Source: Umezawaea beigongshangensis
GTDB lineage: Bacteria > Actinomycetota > Actinomycetes > Mycobacteriales > Pseudonocardiaceae
Assembly (NCBI RefSeq): GCF_016464305.1
Contig: NZ_JAEIOJ010000001.1
Span: forward strand, 922,908 to 986,907
Direction of reading: 5' to 3'
Length of the DNA stretch: 64,000 nt
Shown here piece by piece: positions 16,910-25,807 of the stretch. Position 1 is the stretch's first letter. Each line of letters starts with the position of its first letter. Below the pieces are notes generated by a model. The model was not told where the DNA came from and ran no database searches. It was given only the letters and a program-made list of their open reading frames with translations. The position numbers and the translations under genes were made by a program.

Positions 16910-17467
16910 TCAGGCGGTCGCGCCGCCACCGGTCTCGGGTGCGCCCTTCGGCTTCACCGGGACCTGCGCCTTCACCGGAGCCGGGGCCGGGACCTGCGCG
17001 CTCGGCGCGGGATCCTCGCCGCTCGGGAGCACGGTGAGTCCCCCGATTCCGGTCCAGCCGGAGTCCGGGCACGACCCGATCACGTCGTACTGCCCCGGCG
17101 TGGTCGTCTGGCGGACCTCCCCGGCGAACTCGCCGTCAAAGGTGAGCTGGCGGAGCGGTACCAGAGCATCGCTCCGCGGCCACGACGCGGTGTCGTCCGC
17201 GTCCAGGGGGACCGCGCAGGTCACCTTGACGTGGATCTGCTCCCCCACCCGGCCGACGGCCGGGTAGACGGTGATCGTGTTGGCTCCCAGAGGCGCGGAG
17301 CTGGGCGTGGCCGAGCCGCTGGGCGTGGTGCCGCTGCTGGGCTCGGCGCTGCTGGGCTCGGCGCTGGTCGGCTGGGCGCCGGTCGGCTGGGCCGCCAGCG
17401 CCGCCGCCGGAGCGGCCACCAGGGCCGCGGCGGCCAACAGGGCTGCGAGCAGGTTCTTGCGGTTCAC
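16910..17467 (-). CDS. Secreted protein, probable partner of the adjacent sortase
   Basis: 185 residues. It has a signal peptide (MNRKNLLAALLAAAALV, cleavage near ALAAQ at about 26), a short Pro/Ser/Thr linker in which SAEPSS is repeated, then a beta-rich domain from about residue 62: ITVYPAVGRVGEQIHVKVTC to CPDSGWTGIGGLTVLP. The tail is Pro/Lys-rich and ends KGAPETGGGATA. PETGG resembles a sortase-type sorting motif, but there is no hydrophobic helix or basic tail after it, so as read it cannot be a classic anchored substrate. It starts 15 bases after the sortase gene, same strand, likely one operon. The domain family is not recognised. Confidence 0.7.
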   Translation of the reverse strand: MNRKNLLAALLAAAALVAAPAAALAAQPTGAQPTSAEPSSAEPSSGTTPSGSATPSSAPLGANTITVYPAVGRVGEQIHVKVTCAVPLDADDTASWPRSDALVPLRQLTFDGEFAGEVRQTTTPGQYDVIGSCPDSGWTGIGGLTVLPSGEDPAPSAQVPAPAPVKAQVPVKPKGAPETGGGATA

Positions 17468-17482
17468 GACGGGTCTCCCCCC

Positions 17483-18097
17483 TCAGATCATCGTGCCGAA
17501 CACGATGACGTTGTCCAGGTAGCTGCCCGCGGCGTGGTCGAACACCCCGCCGCAGGTGATGAGCCGGATCTCCGGCCCGGTGGTGTCGCCGTACACGTCC
17601 TCGGTGGGGAACTCGGCCTTGGGCACGCGGCGCACCTCGCGCACCGCGAACCCCACCGTCGTCCCGTTCACCGCGGACACCTCCACGCGATCCCCCTCGC
17701 GGAGTTCGTGCAGGCGGTGGAAGATCCCCGGCTGGTCGTTCCCGTCGACGTGACCGAGGACGATCGCCGGGCCGGTGGCGCCGGGAGCCGGAGCCCCGCG
17801 GAACCACCCGGCCTGCAGGGGCTGCTCGACCGGGGGAACCTGGACCGTCTGGTCCGGGTTCAGGCCGAGCGGGACGAGGGACGACCGCACGTCCAGGCTC
17901 GGGATGCGCAGCTCGGCCGGTTCAGCGGCGACGGACGTGGTTCCCGCCGCCGTGCCGGTGGACGCCGCGGGCGGCGCACCCCCGGTGGCCGAGCAGCCGG
18001 TGAGCACGACCGCCAGGAGCAGCAGCGCCACGAGCGCCACCCGCTTCCCGGTGGCCGCCGAAGCGGTGCCGATCGAAGGCAGCACGAAGTTCAGCAC
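17483..18097 (-). CDS. Class F sortase
   Basis: 204 residues. An N-terminal hydrophobic segment (about 20-37) ends in LTGCSATG, so it may be a lipoprotein or a membrane anchor. The sortase domain begins LRIPSLDVRSSLVPLGLNPD and carries the catalytic His in IVLGHVDG and the catalytic Cys in IRLITCGGVFD, followed by SYLDNVIVFG. This short TC-GG form with a YxDNVIVF end is typical of class F sortases of actinobacteria, which are poorly understood transpeptidases acting on the outer face of the membrane. GTG 18097 follows AGGGGG. The secreted protein downstream is a plausible substrate. Confidence 0.82.
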   Translation of the reverse strand: MLNFVLPSIGTASAATGKRVALVALLLLAVVLTGCSATGGAPPAASTGTAAGTTSVAAEPAELRIPSLDVRSSLVPLGLNPDQTVQVPPVEQPLQAGWFRGAPAPGATGPAIVLGHVDGNDQPGIFHRLHELREGDRVEVSAVNGTTVGFAVREVRRVPKAEFPTEDVYGDTTGPEIRLITCGGVFDHAAGSYLDNVIVFGTMI

Positions 18098-18298
18098 GGT
18101 CGTTCCCCCTGGTGAGACCGCGGTCCTCGACGGGAGCGCGGCAGTTCGGCCCGTCCCCCCGACGGGCCCGGTTCCTCACCGGTGCCGCTGAGCGGCGCGT
18201 CCGGCTCGGAACTCGTAGGAGAAGACGGCTGCGCGGGGTCCTGGTTGCGAGCACGCCGGGCGTTCACTCGAACGGGCCAAGAACTGTCCTGGAAACGC

Positions 18299-18340
18299 CG
18301 CACGGGCGGTCCGCGACGCGTGTCGCGGACCGCCCGTGCG
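18299..18340 (-). terminator. Hairpin terminator for glpK
   Basis: Perfect 19-bp stem (18299-18317 with 18322-18340) with a 4-base loop, 15 bases beyond the glpK stop on the minus strand. The remaining 200 bases between it and the sortase gene hold only a minus-strand ORF without coding character. Confidence 0.85.
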
Positions 18341-18354
18341 GTGAGAGTTCGAAC

Positions 18355-19869
18355 TCAGTCGTCGTCCTCGACCCAGTCGAAGGTCTTCGTGACGGCCTTC
18401 TTCCAGCTCCGGTACTGCTTGGCGCGGGTGTCCTCGTCCATCGACGGGTCCCACTGCTTGTCCTGCGCCCAGTTCTGCCGGATGTCGTCCTCGCTCTCCC
18501 AGAAGCCGACGGCGAGGCCGGCGGTGTAGGCGGCGCCGAGCGCGGTGGTCTCCGCGACCACCGGCCGGATCACCGACACGCCGAGGATGTCGGCCTGGAA
18601 CTGCATCAGCAGCTCGTTGACGACCATGCCGCCGTCCACCTTGAGCGACTTCAGCGGCACGCCGGAGTCGGCGTTCATGGCCTCGATGACCTCGCGGGAC
18701 TGGAAGGCCGTGGCCTCCAGCACCGCGCGGGCCAGGTGCCCCTTGTTCACGAAGCGGGTGAGGCCGACGATCGCGCCGCGCGCGTCGGAGCGCCAGTACG
18801 GCGCGAAGAGGCCGGAGAACGCGGGCACGAAGTACGCGCCGCCGTTGTCGTCGACCGTGCGCGCGTGCTGCTCGATCTCGGCGGCGGAGCCGATCATGCC
18901 GAGGTTGTCGCGCAGCCACTGCACGAGCGAGCCGGTCACGGCGACGGAGCCCTCCAGGGCGTACACCGTGTCGTTGTCGCCGATCTTGTAGCAGACGGTG
19001 GTGAGCAGGCCGTTCTCGCTCATCACCTTCTCCGTGCCCGTGTTGAGCAGCACGAAGTTGCCGGTGCCGTAGGTGTTCTTCGCCTCGCCGGGCGACAGGC
19101 ACGCCTGGCCGAACGTGGCGGCCTGCTGGTCGCCGAGGATGCCCGCGATGGGCAGGCCGGCGAGCGCGCCGCGCTCCCTGACCTGGCCGTAGACCTCGGA
19201 GGACGACTTGATCTCGGGCAGCATCGACACCGGGATCTTCATGTCCGCCGCGATGCCCTCGTCCCACGACAGGGTGTCGAGGTCCATGAGCAGGGTGCGG
19301 GAGGCGTTGGTGGGGTCGGTCACGTGCAGACCGCCGTTCACCCCGCCGGTCATGTTCCACAGCACCCAGGTGTCCATGTTGCCGAACAGCAGGTCACCGG
19401 CCTCGGCCTTCTCCCGCGCGCCCTCGACGTTGTCGAGGATCCAGCGGACCTTCGGGCCGGAGAAGTAGGTGGCCAGCGGCAGACCGGTCTTGTCGCGGTA
19501 GCGCTCCTGCCCGCCGCCGAGCGCGGCCAGCTCGGTGCAGATCCGGTCGGTGCGGGTGTCCTGCCACACGATCGCGTTGTAGACGGGCCGCCCGGTGGTG
19601 CGGTCCCACACGACGGCCGTCTCGCGCTGGTTGGTGATGCCGACTGCCACGACGTCGGCGGTGGTCAGATCGGCCTTGGCGAGCGCGCCCGCCGCCACCT
19701 GCCGGGTGTTGGTCCAGATCTCCAGCGGGTCGTGCTCGACCCATCCCGCCCTGGGGAAGATCTGCTCGTGCTCCTTCTGGTCGACCGAGACGACGTGCCC
19801 CGAGTGGTCGAAGATCATGCAGCGCGTCGACGTCGTGCCCTGGTCGATGGCGGCCACGTACTGGGTCAT
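18355..19869 (-). CDS. glpK: Glycerol kinase
   Basis: 504 residues, the standard length. Phosphorylates glycerol with ATP to sn-glycerol 3-phosphate. FGGY-family motifs are all there: [15 protein letters not shown] (phosphate 1), [21 protein letters not shown], and [16 protein letters not shown]-terminal [20 protein letters not shown] (signature, quoted in part) and [19 protein letters not shown] with the ATP-binding DGG. ATG 19869 has GAAGGGA upstream. It is the second gene of a glpF-glpK operon, 28 bases after glpF, and diverges from glpD. The IIA-Glc/FBP regulatory residues of enteric GlpK were not checked. Confidence 0.95.
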   Translation of the reverse strand: MTQYVAAIDQGTTSTRCMIFDHSGHVVSVDQKEHEQIFPRAGWVEHDPLEIWTNTRQVAAGALAKADLTTADVVAVGITNQRETAVVWDRTTGRPVYNAIVWQDTRTDRICTELAALGGGQERYRDKTGLPLATYFSGPKVRWILDNVEGAREKAEAGDLLFGNMDTWVLWNMTGGVNGGLHVTDPTNASRTLLMDLDTLSWDEGIAADMKIPVSMLPEIKSSSEVYGQVRERGALAGLPIAGILGDQQAATFGQACLSPGEAKNTYGTGNFVLLNTGTEKVMSENGLLTTVCYKIGDNDTVYALEGSVAVTGSLVQWLRDNLGMIGSAAEIEQHARTVDDNGGAYFVPAFSGLFAPYWRSDARGAIVGLTRFVNKGHLARAVLEATAFQSREVIEAMNADSGVPLKSLKVDGGMVVNELLMQFQADILGVSVIRPVVAETTALGAAYTAGLAVGFWESEDDIRQNWAQDKQWDPSMDEDTRAKQYRSWKKAVTKTFDWVEDDD

Positions 19870-19897
19870 GCGGAGTTCCCTTCGGATGTGGAGGCGA

Positions 19898-20641
19898 TCA
19901 GACCGGGAGGACCAGGTAGAGCAGCGCGGCCAGGGTCGCGCCGACGAACGGGCCGACGACCGGGATCCAGGAGTAGCCCCAGTCGGCCCGGCCCTTGTTC
20001 CGGATGGGCATGAGGAACGCGTACGCGATGCGGGGCCCGAGGTCGCGGGCCGGGTTGATGGCGTAGCCGGTGGGGCCACCGAGCGAGGTGCCGATCACCA
20101 GCACGACGAACGCGACACCCGCGTAGCCGAGGGCGGAGTTGCCGAACTGCGGCACGCCGTCGTCGCCCACCTGCGCGGCCGGGCTGAGCAGGACCCACGT
20201 GACGAGGACGAACGTGCCGATGATCTCGGTCACCAGGTTCCACGGCACGCTGCGGATGTTGGGAGCGGTGGAGAAGATGCCGAGGGTGTTCTGCGGCTCG
20301 TCGTGCGCGTCGAACTGGAGCTTGTAGGTGGCCCAGGTCAGCATCGCGCCGATGATCGCGCCGAGCAGCTGACCGGCGACGTAGACCGGGACGTCGCCCC
20401 ACGGGGTCTTGTCCGCGACGGCCAGGCCCACGGTGAGCGCCGGGTTGAGGTGCGCGCCGCTCTGGGCGGACACGCTGGCGCCGGTGAAGACCGCGAAGGC
20501 CCAGCCGATGTTGATGAACAGCGCCCCACCACCGTTGCCGTTGGTGTTGCGCAGCACGTGGTTCGCGACCACACCGGTGCCCAGCAGGATCAGCACCGCT
20601 GTCCCGATGGTCTCCCAGACGAAGATAGAGCCCGCGCTCAT
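19898..20641 (-). CDS. glpF: Glycerol uptake facilitator (aquaglyceroporin)
   Basis: 247 residues, MIP family with six membrane helices. The two pore-lining NPA loops are [12 protein letters not shown] and [13 protein letters not shown]; the Asp after the second NPAR marks a glycerol-conducting channel rather than a strict water channel. The frame is open further upstream, but ATG 20641 is chosen because it follows AGGAGGTGG and leaves [13 protein letters not shown] in front of helix 1. The C-terminal [15 protein letters not shown] is family-typical. It brings glycerol to GlpK, encoded next. Confidence 0.93.
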   Translation of the reverse strand: MSAGSIFVWETIGTAVLILLGTGVVANHVLRNTNGNGGGALFINIGWAFAVFTGASVSAQSGAHLNPALTVGLAVADKTPWGDVPVYVAGQLLGAIIGAMLTWATYKLQFDAHDEPQNTLGIFSTAPNIRSVPWNLVTEIIGTFVLVTWVLLSPAAQVGDDGVPQFGNSALGYAGVAFVVLVIGTSLGGPTGYAINPARDLGPRIAYAFLMPIRNKGRADWGYSWIPVVGPFVGATLAALLYLVLPV

Positions 20642-20729
20642 TCGCCACCTCCTCGCCTTGCGGCAGCAGAAGACAGAGGTGGCGCACTCGTCCGGGTTCG
20701 GCCGCGCTGCCCACCCCACAATTGCCCGG

Positions 20730-20759
20730 ACGCTACTTCCACATCCGATCCGTTGTCTA
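20730..20759 (-). promoter_or_regulatory. Promoter of glpF-glpK
   Basis: On the minus strand TAGACA (20759-20754) and TAGCGT (20735-20730) are 18 bp apart, close to a consensus -35/-10 pair. The transcript would have a leader of about 80 bases ending in the AGGAGG of glpF. Confidence 0.5.
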
Positions 20760-20851
20760 CGGTGGGTGCACATTTTTGACCCGATGTTGGTCCTTTCGCT
20801 GCTGGTCAAGACACGACTGGGCGTTGGAGCGCGTCAACGGGTGACGGCCAG

Positions 20852-20881
20852 TGCACAAGAGTCGGTACCTGCGGGTAACGT
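20852..20881 (+). promoter_or_regulatory. Possible promoter of glpD
   Basis: TGCACA (20852-20857) and TAACGT (20876-20881) with 18 bp between them; GTG 20921 follows 39 bases later. The -35 match is weak. Confidence 0.3.
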
Positions 20882-20920
20882 GGTCGGGGACCAGAGAAGA
20901 CCAGCGCAGGGAGGCTCTCC

Positions 20921-22687
20921 GTGGCCACGCGCAAGCCCCGAGAAGCAGCGCAACTCGACTCCGAGCCGATCGTGGCTCCGACGGGCCGGATGGGCCCCGC
21001 CGAACGAGAGCAGGCGTGGCAGCGCCTGGGCTCCGAGACGTTCGACGTGCTCGTCGTCGGCGGTGGCGTCGTCGGTGTCGGCGCGGCGCTCGACGCGGCC
21101 ACCCGCGGCCTGAAGGTCGCCCTCGTCGAGGCCCGCGACCTCGCCTCCGGCACGTCCAGCCGGTCCAGCAAGCTCTTCCACGGCGGTCTGCGCTACCTGG
21201 AGCAGCTGGAGTTCGGTCTCGTCCGCGAGGCCCTGCGGGAGCGCGAGCTGATGCTCAACCGCATCGCGCCGCACCTCGTGAAGCCCGTCAGCTTCCTGTA
21301 CCCGCTGACCCACCGCGCGTGGGAGCGTCCGTACACCGCGGCAGGCCTGTTCCTCTACGACACCATGGGCGGGGCGCGGTCCGTGCCCGGCCAGAAGCAC
21401 CTCACCCGCGCGGGCGCGCTGCGGCTCGTCCCCGCGCTCAAGCGCGACGCGCTGATCGGCGGCATCCGCTACTTCGACGCGCAGGCCGACGACGCCCGTC
21501 ACACGATGATGGTCGGCCGCACCGCGGCCCACTACGGCGCCGTCGTCCGCACGTCCACGCAGGTCGTGGGCTTCCTGCGGGAGGCGGACCGGGTGTCGGG
21601 CGCGCGGGTGCGCGACGTCGAGGACGGCCGCGAGACCGACGTGCAGGCGCACGCCGTGATCAACGCCACCGGCGTGTGGACCGACGAGTTGCAGCGCCTG
21701 TCCGGCAGCCGCGGCCGGTTCCGCGTCCGGGCCAGCAAGGGCGTGCACATCGTCGTCGCGCGCGACCGCATCGTGTCCGAGTCCGGCATGATCCTGCGCA
21801 CCGCGAAGTCCGTGCTGTTCGTCATCCCGTGGCGCAACCACTGGATCGTGGGCACGACCGACACGGACTGGAACCTCGACCTCGCGCACCCCGCCGCGAC
21901 GAAGAAGGACATCGACTACATCCTCGAACAGGTCAACTCCGTGCTGGCGACTCCGCTGACGCACGACGACATCGAGGGCGTCTACGCCGGTCTGCGTCCG
22001 CTGCTCGCCGGTGAGAACGAGTCGACGTCGAAGCTGTCCCGCGAGCACGCCGTGGCCAGGGTGTCCCCCGGTCTGGTGGCCATCGCGGGCGGCAAGTACA
22101 CGACCTACCGGGTGATGGGCGCGGACGCGGTGGACGCCGCCGCCGTGGACGTCCCCGGCCGCATCCAGCCGTCGATCACCGACAAGGTCCCGCTGGTCGG
22201 GGCCGACGGCTACCACGCGCTGGTGAACCAGGCCGACCAGCTCGCCGGCCAGCACGGCCTGCACCCCTACCGGGTGCGGCACCTGCTGGACCGCTACGGC
22301 TCGCTGGTGCACGAGGTGCTGGCGCTGGCCGCGGACGACGCCGAGCTGCTCAAGCCCATCCCCGGAGCGCCCGACTACCTCCAGGTGGAGGCCGTGTACG
22401 CGGCCAGCCACGAGGGCGCGCTGCACCTGGAGGACGTGCTCACCCGCCGCACCCGCATCTCCATCGAGTACCCGCACCGCGGGGTGGAGTGCGCCGAGGC
22501 CGTCGCGCGGCTGGTCGGCGACGTGCACGGGTGGGACGAGGAGCGGCGCAGGCACGAGGTCGAGGTCTACACGGCCCGCGTGGAGGCCGAGCGCGCCTCG
22601 CAGACGGAGCCGGACGACGAGGCCGCCGACGCGATCCGCGCCGCGGCCCCGGAGGCCCGCCCCGACCTGAGCGAGCCGGTGGTCTAG
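20921..22687 (+). CDS. glpD: Aerobic glycerol-3-phosphate dehydrogenase
   Basis: 588 residues. This FAD enzyme on the inner face of the membrane oxidises glycerol 3-phosphate to dihydroxyacetone phosphate and passes electrons to quinone. FAD-binding VLVVGGGVVGVGAALDA (residues about 44-60), GTSSRSSKLFHGGLRYLE, NATGVWTDEL, PWRNHWIVGTTDTDW and AGGKYTTYRVM are family landmarks; the C-terminal GlpD cap runs to about 560. GTG 20921 has AGGGAGG upstream. Divergent to glpF-glpK with a 279-bp shared region, so all three are probably regulated together. A terminator follows. Confidence 0.95.
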   Translation: MATRKPREAAQLDSEPIVAPTGRMGPAEREQAWQRLGSETFDVLVVGGGVVGVGAALDAATRGLKVALVEARDLASGTSSRSSKLFHGGLRYLEQLEFGLVREALRERELMLNRIAPHLVKPVSFLYPLTHRAWERPYTAAGLFLYDTMGGARSVPGQKHLTRAGALRLVPALKRDALIGGIRYFDAQADDARHTMMVGRTAAHYGAVVRTSTQVVGFLREADRVSGARVRDVEDGRETDVQAHAVINATGVWTDELQRLSGSRGRFRVRASKGVHIVVARDRIVSESGMILRTAKSVLFVIPWRNHWIVGTTDTDWNLDLAHPAATKKDIDYILEQVNSVLATPLTHDDIEGVYAGLRPLLAGENESTSKLSREHAVARVSPGLVAIAGGKYTTYRVMGADAVDAAAVDVPGRIQPSITDKVPLVGADGYHALVNQADQLAGQHGLHPYRVRHLLDRYGSLVHEVLALAADDAELLKPIPGAPDYLQVEAVYAASHEGALHLEDVLTRRTRISIEYPHRGVECAEAVARLVGDVHGWDEERRRHEVEVYTARVEAERASQTEPDDEAADAIRAAAPEARPDLSEPVV

Positions 22688-22699
22688 GACCCGCACGAC

Positions 22700-22737
22700 G
22701 CGAACGGCCCCGCGGGACTTCCCGCGGGGCCGTTCGC
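22700..22737. terminator. Bidirectional terminator, glpD / amidohydrolase
   Basis: Perfect 17-bp stem (22700-22716 with 22721-22737), loop ACTT, placed between the convergent stops at 22687 and 22745. Confidence 0.85.
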
Positions 22738-22744
22738 GCACCGC

Positions 22745-23965
22745 TCAGGCCAGGGCGGCCAGCGCCGTGTGGACCATCACGCGGATGCCCACGGCCAGGG
22801 CGCGCTCGTCCAGGTCGAACGTGGGCTGGTGCAGGTCGCGCTGCTTCTCCACGCCGTCCCACACGCCCAGGCGCGCGAACGAGCCGGGCACCTGCTCCAG
22901 GTACCAGCCGAAGTCCTCACCGCCGGAGGACTGCTCGGTGCCCGCGAGGGCGTCCTCGCCCAGCGCGGCCTCGACGCCCGCGCGCAGCAGGAACGTCGAG
23001 TCGCGGTCGTTGACCACCGGCGGCACGCCGCGGCGGTGCAGCAGGTCGAAGCCGACGCCCGTGGGGGCGAGCAGCGCGGCGATCAGGTCCTTCACCAGCG
23101 GTTCCAGCTCGGCCCAGATCGACCGGTCGCCGGTGCGCAGCGTTCCGCGCAGCACGCCGTCCTGCGGCACCGCGTTCGGCGCCTCGCCCGCGTGCACCGC
23201 GCCCCACACCAGGACGGTGCCGGAGCGCGGGTCGACGCGGCGGGACAGCAGCGTCGGCAGGCCGGTGATGACCGTGCCGAGCGCGTGCACGAGGTCGGCG
23301 GTCAGGTGCGGGCGCGAGGTGTGGCCGCCCGGCGAGCTCAGCCGCAGCTCCAGCATGTCGCTGGCCGAGGTGATGGCCCCGATGCGGCTGCCGATCCGGC
23401 CGACCTCCAGGCGCGGGTCGCAGTGCAGGCCGAAGATCCGCTCCACGCCGTCGAGGCCACCGGCCGCGAGCACGTCGAGCGCACCGCCGGGCATGACCTC
23501 CTCGGCGTGCTGGAACACCAGCCGCACGCGGCCCGGCAGCGCCGTCGCCGACGCCAGGGCCAGCGCGGCGCCCAGCAGCACGGTGGTGTGGGCGTCGTGC
23601 CCGCAGGCGTGCGAGGCGCCCTCCACCGTGGAGGAGAACGGCAGGCCGGTGTTCTCGGTGAGCGGCAGCGCGTCCATGTCGGCGCGCAGCGCCACGCAGC
23701 GCGGGCCGCTGCCCACGTCGCACACGAGGCCGGTCCCGCCGGGCAGGACGCGGGGCTTCAACCCGGCCGACCGCAGCAGGTTGCCGATCAGCTCGGTCGT
23801 CTTGTGCTCGTCGCGGGACAGCTCCGGGTTGGCGTGCAGGTGCCGCCGCCAGGCGACGACCTCGGACGCGTTGGCGGACAGCCAGCCGTCGAGCCACTGG
23901 GGTCCGCGCCCGGCGCCGATGTCGTCCACGGGGGACATGCTGACCCCGCGATCGGTCAACAGCAC
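22745..23965 (-). CDS. amiA1: M20-family amidohydrolase, AmiA1 type
   Basis: 406 residues. M20D metallohydrolase of the hippurate/indole-acetyl-amino acid amidohydrolase type that cleaves amide bonds of N-acyl amino acids. Seen: WRRHLHANPELS, LRADMDALPL with metal-binding Asp, HACGHDAHTTVLL, FQHAEEVMPGGAL with the catalytic Glu, LHCDPRLEVG, and SSGGEDFGWYLEQVPG. GTG 23965 is chosen because AAGGGGG lies 8 bases upstream; ATG 23938, nine codons later, is an alternative without a ribosome site. It follows the second M20 gene by 65 bases, the order of amiB1-amiA1 (Rv3306c-Rv3305c) by recall. Confidence 0.85.
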   Translation of the reverse strand: MLLTDRGVSMSPVDDIGAGRGPQWLDGWLSANASEVVAWRRHLHANPELSRDEHKTTELIGNLLRSAGLKPRVLPGGTGLVCDVGSGPRCVALRADMDALPLTENTGLPFSSTVEGASHACGHDAHTTVLLGAALALASATALPGRVRLVFQHAEEVMPGGALDVLAAGGLDGVERIFGLHCDPRLEVGRIGSRIGAITSASDMLELRLSSPGGHTSRPHLTADLVHALGTVITGLPTLLSRRVDPRSGTVLVWGAVHAGEAPNAVPQDGVLRGTLRTGDRSIWAELEPLVKDLIAALLAPTGVGFDLLHRRGVPPVVNDRDSTFLLRAGVEAALGEDALAGTEQSSGGEDFGWYLEQVPGSFARLGVWDGVEKQRDLHQPTFDLDERALAVGIRVMVHTALAALA

Positions 23966-24030
23966 GTCCGATGCCCCCTTCGCTGACGTCACCCGCCCGT
24001 CGGGAAGATCCCGTCGAGAGTCGACCACGG

Positions 24031-25215
24031 TCACGCCGCACCCCCGCGGGTGGCGGCGGCGGTCAGCAACCTGCCGCGCTGCTCGTCGTCGGTGGCGGCG
24101 CTGATCGTCGTCCAGGCCATCGCGAGCGCTCCTTCGAGCACCGCGCGGTCTGCCGACGCCGACGCACAGGCTGTCGCGAACTCGATTTGGTGGTTCACCG
24201 CGTCTCCGCAGTCGATTGCGATTGTCGGGTGGATTGCGGGCAGCACGCGGGTGACGTTGCCCATGTCGGTGCTGCCGATCTTCTCGCCGCGCTCTGCGGC
24301 GCGGCTGAGCGGAGCCCTGCCCAGGTCGGTGACCGCGCGCCGGTAGGCGTCGGCGAGCCACTCGTCGGGGGTCAGCTCCGCGTAGACCGGCGAGACCTGC
24401 ACGACCTCGTGGGTGCAGCCGGTGGCGAGGGCTCCGGCGGTGAAGCAGTTCTGGACGCGGGCTTCCAGCCGGCGCAGGGAGTCCGCGTCGTCGGCCCTCA
24501 GGTCGAACATCGCCGACGTGCGGGCCGGGACCACGTTGGGCACCGTCCCGCCCCTGGTGACGATGCCGCTGACCATCTGGCCGGGTTCGAGGTGCTGGCG
24601 CAGCAGACCGATCGCGACCTGGGCGACGGTGATCGCGTCACCCGCGTTGACGCCCAGGTGGGGCGCCGCGGCGGCGTGCGAGGGCTTGCCCGTGTAGTGC
24701 ACCTCGACGTCGGTGATGGCCAGCGACCGCGCGGCGCACGCCTCGTACGGAGCGGGGTGGACCATCATCGCCAGGGCGACGTCGTCGAACACGCCGCGCT
24801 CCAGCAGGAGGACCTTGCCGCCGCCGACCTCCTCGGCCGGGGTGCCGATGACCCGGACGGTGATGCCGAGCGCGTCGGCCACGTCGCGCAGCGCCAGCGC
24901 CGCTCCCGCCGAGGCCGCCGCGATGACGTTGTGGCCGCAGGCGTGCCCCACCTCGGGCAGGGCGTCGTACTCGGCGCACAGCCCGAGCACGAGGTCGCCG
25001 GAGCCGTAGGTCGCGGTGAACGCCGTGTCCAGGTCCGCCACGCCGCGCTCGACCTCGAAGCCCTCGCCCTCCAGCAGACCGGCCACCTTCTCGGCGCTGC
25101 GGTGCTCCTGGAAGGCCAGTTCGGGCTCGGCGTGGATGCTGCGGGAGAGGGACACCAGCGCATCGGCGTACCGCTCGACGGCCGAGCGAGTACTGGTGGT
25201 GAAGTCGGTGCCCAT
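24031..25215 (-). CDS. amiB1: M20-family amidohydrolase, AmiB1/PM20D2 type
   Basis: 394 residues, the length I recall for AmiB1. Motifs: SIHAEPELAFQEHRSAE, LCAEYDALPEVGHACGHNV, VIGTPAEEVGGGKVLLLE with the catalytic Glu pair, MVHPAPYEACA and YTGKPSHAAAAPHLGVNA. The GTPAEE-GGGK form and AEYDALP-GHACGHN are typical of AbgB/PM20D2-like enzymes, which open p-aminobenzoyl-glutamate or dipeptide amide bonds, often together with a second M20 subunit. The adjacent M20 gene therefore may encode its partner, as AbgA does for AbgB. ATG 25215 has AGGATGG upstream. Substrate unknown. Confidence 0.85.
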   Translation of the reverse strand: MGTDFTTSTRSAVERYADALVSLSRSIHAEPELAFQEHRSAEKVAGLLEGEGFEVERGVADLDTAFTATYGSGDLVLGLCAEYDALPEVGHACGHNVIAAASAGAALALRDVADALGITVRVIGTPAEEVGGGKVLLLERGVFDDVALAMMVHPAPYEACAARSLAITDVEVHYTGKPSHAAAAPHLGVNAGDAITVAQVAIGLLRQHLEPGQMVSGIVTRGGTVPNVVPARTSAMFDLRADDADSLRRLEARVQNCFTAGALATGCTHEVVQVSPVYAELTPDEWLADAYRRAVTDLGRAPLSRAAERGEKIGSTDMGNVTRVLPAIHPTIAIDCGDAVNHQIEFATACASASADRAVLEGALAMAWTTISAATDDEQRGRLLTAAATRGGAA

Positions 25216-25256
25216 GTGAATCCATCCTGCATCACGCCCCGGTGCTGCCCGGCGCG

Positions 25257-25322
25257 GTTCGGCGAACAACCGGCCACCGGTCGCGGCGCTGCGCCGAACG
25301 GTGGGGAGATGTTCGGCCGAAC
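25257..25322. promoter_or_regulatory. Palindromic operator-like sites upstream of the M20 genes
   Basis: GTTCGgCGAAC (25257-25267) and the perfect palindrome GTTCGGCCGAAC (25311-25322) share the half-site GTTCGGC; GCCGAAC also occurs once between them. The 214-bp region is otherwise free of genes and lies upstream of the first M20 gene. Confidence 0.4.
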
Positions 25323-25429
25323 CGATCATCCCCGCGGAGGTCGGTTCGATTATCGGATGCCGGACGTCAATTCCCAAATCGTGGACCGTGCACGTGTCCT
25401 CGCACGTCACGGCCACGTGACGATCGCGG

Positions 25430-25738
25430 TCAGCCCTTCTTCGCAGCGCGCCACTTCGTGTAGCGGCGGCGGTTGCGCAGGTAGACCAGGCCGAACAGGA
25501 CCACGGCGATGGCCGCGATCCACACCTTGTTCTTGGTCTCCTGGCTCATCGGGGCACCGGGCTGCTCGGAGTCGATCCGGGGCCCCTCGCCCGCGGGGGC
25601 GGTCGTGTCGGTCGGCTGCGCGACCACCGCGGTGATCGCCGCGCGCGCGGGGGCGGCGTCAGCTGGGCCGATCACCACGAACGCGCTCACCAGCACGAAC
25701 AGGCCAGCCACGAACATCCCGGACACCCATCGCCGCAT
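25430..25738 (-). CDS. Small membrane protein of unknown function
   Basis: 102 residues. Hydrophobic N-terminus (GMFVAGLFVLVSAFVVIG) that reads as a signal peptide or first helix with a possible cut after ADA-A, an extracellular Ala/Thr/Pro-rich stretch, then a second helix (KVWIAAIAVVLFGLVYL, about 72-88) and a basic RNRRRYTKWRAAKKG tail inside. The layout is that of a type I membrane protein. No family recognised. ATG 25738 is supported by a TACCCT box 7 bases upstream; a GTG six codons earlier lies on top of that box. Stands alone between the M20 genes and meaB. Confidence 0.65.
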   Translation of the reverse strand: MRRWVSGMFVAGLFVLVSAFVVIGPADAAPARAAITAVVAQPTDTTAPAGEGPRIDSEQPGAPMSQETKNKVWIAAIAVVLFGLVYLRNRRRYTKWRAAKKG

Positions 25739-25745
25739 GGGCCCC

Positions 25746-25751
25746 AGGGTA
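25746..25751 (-). promoter_or_regulatory. -10 box for the small membrane protein gene (leaderless)
   Basis: TACCCT on the minus strand ends 7 bases before ATG 25738. Confidence 0.45.
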
Positions 25752-25807
25752 GCCACAGCGCAGGCCGAGTACCACCGTCGACGGACGCTCGGTGCGGGGA
25801 GCGCCGG

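Noticed and set aside
18091..18303. 70-codon minus-strand ORF between glpK and the sortase gene
   Set aside because: Low-complexity Pro/Ser/Arg composition, overlaps the sortase start and the glpK terminator, no start signal.
18112..20013. 633-codon plus-strand ORF opposite glpK
   Set aside because: Antisense shadow of glycerol kinase, which has all family motifs.
22745..24361. 538-codon version of the AmiA1-type protein
   Set aside because: The extra N-terminus is Arg-rich, overlaps the second M20 gene, and a good GTG with AAGGGGG exists at 23965.
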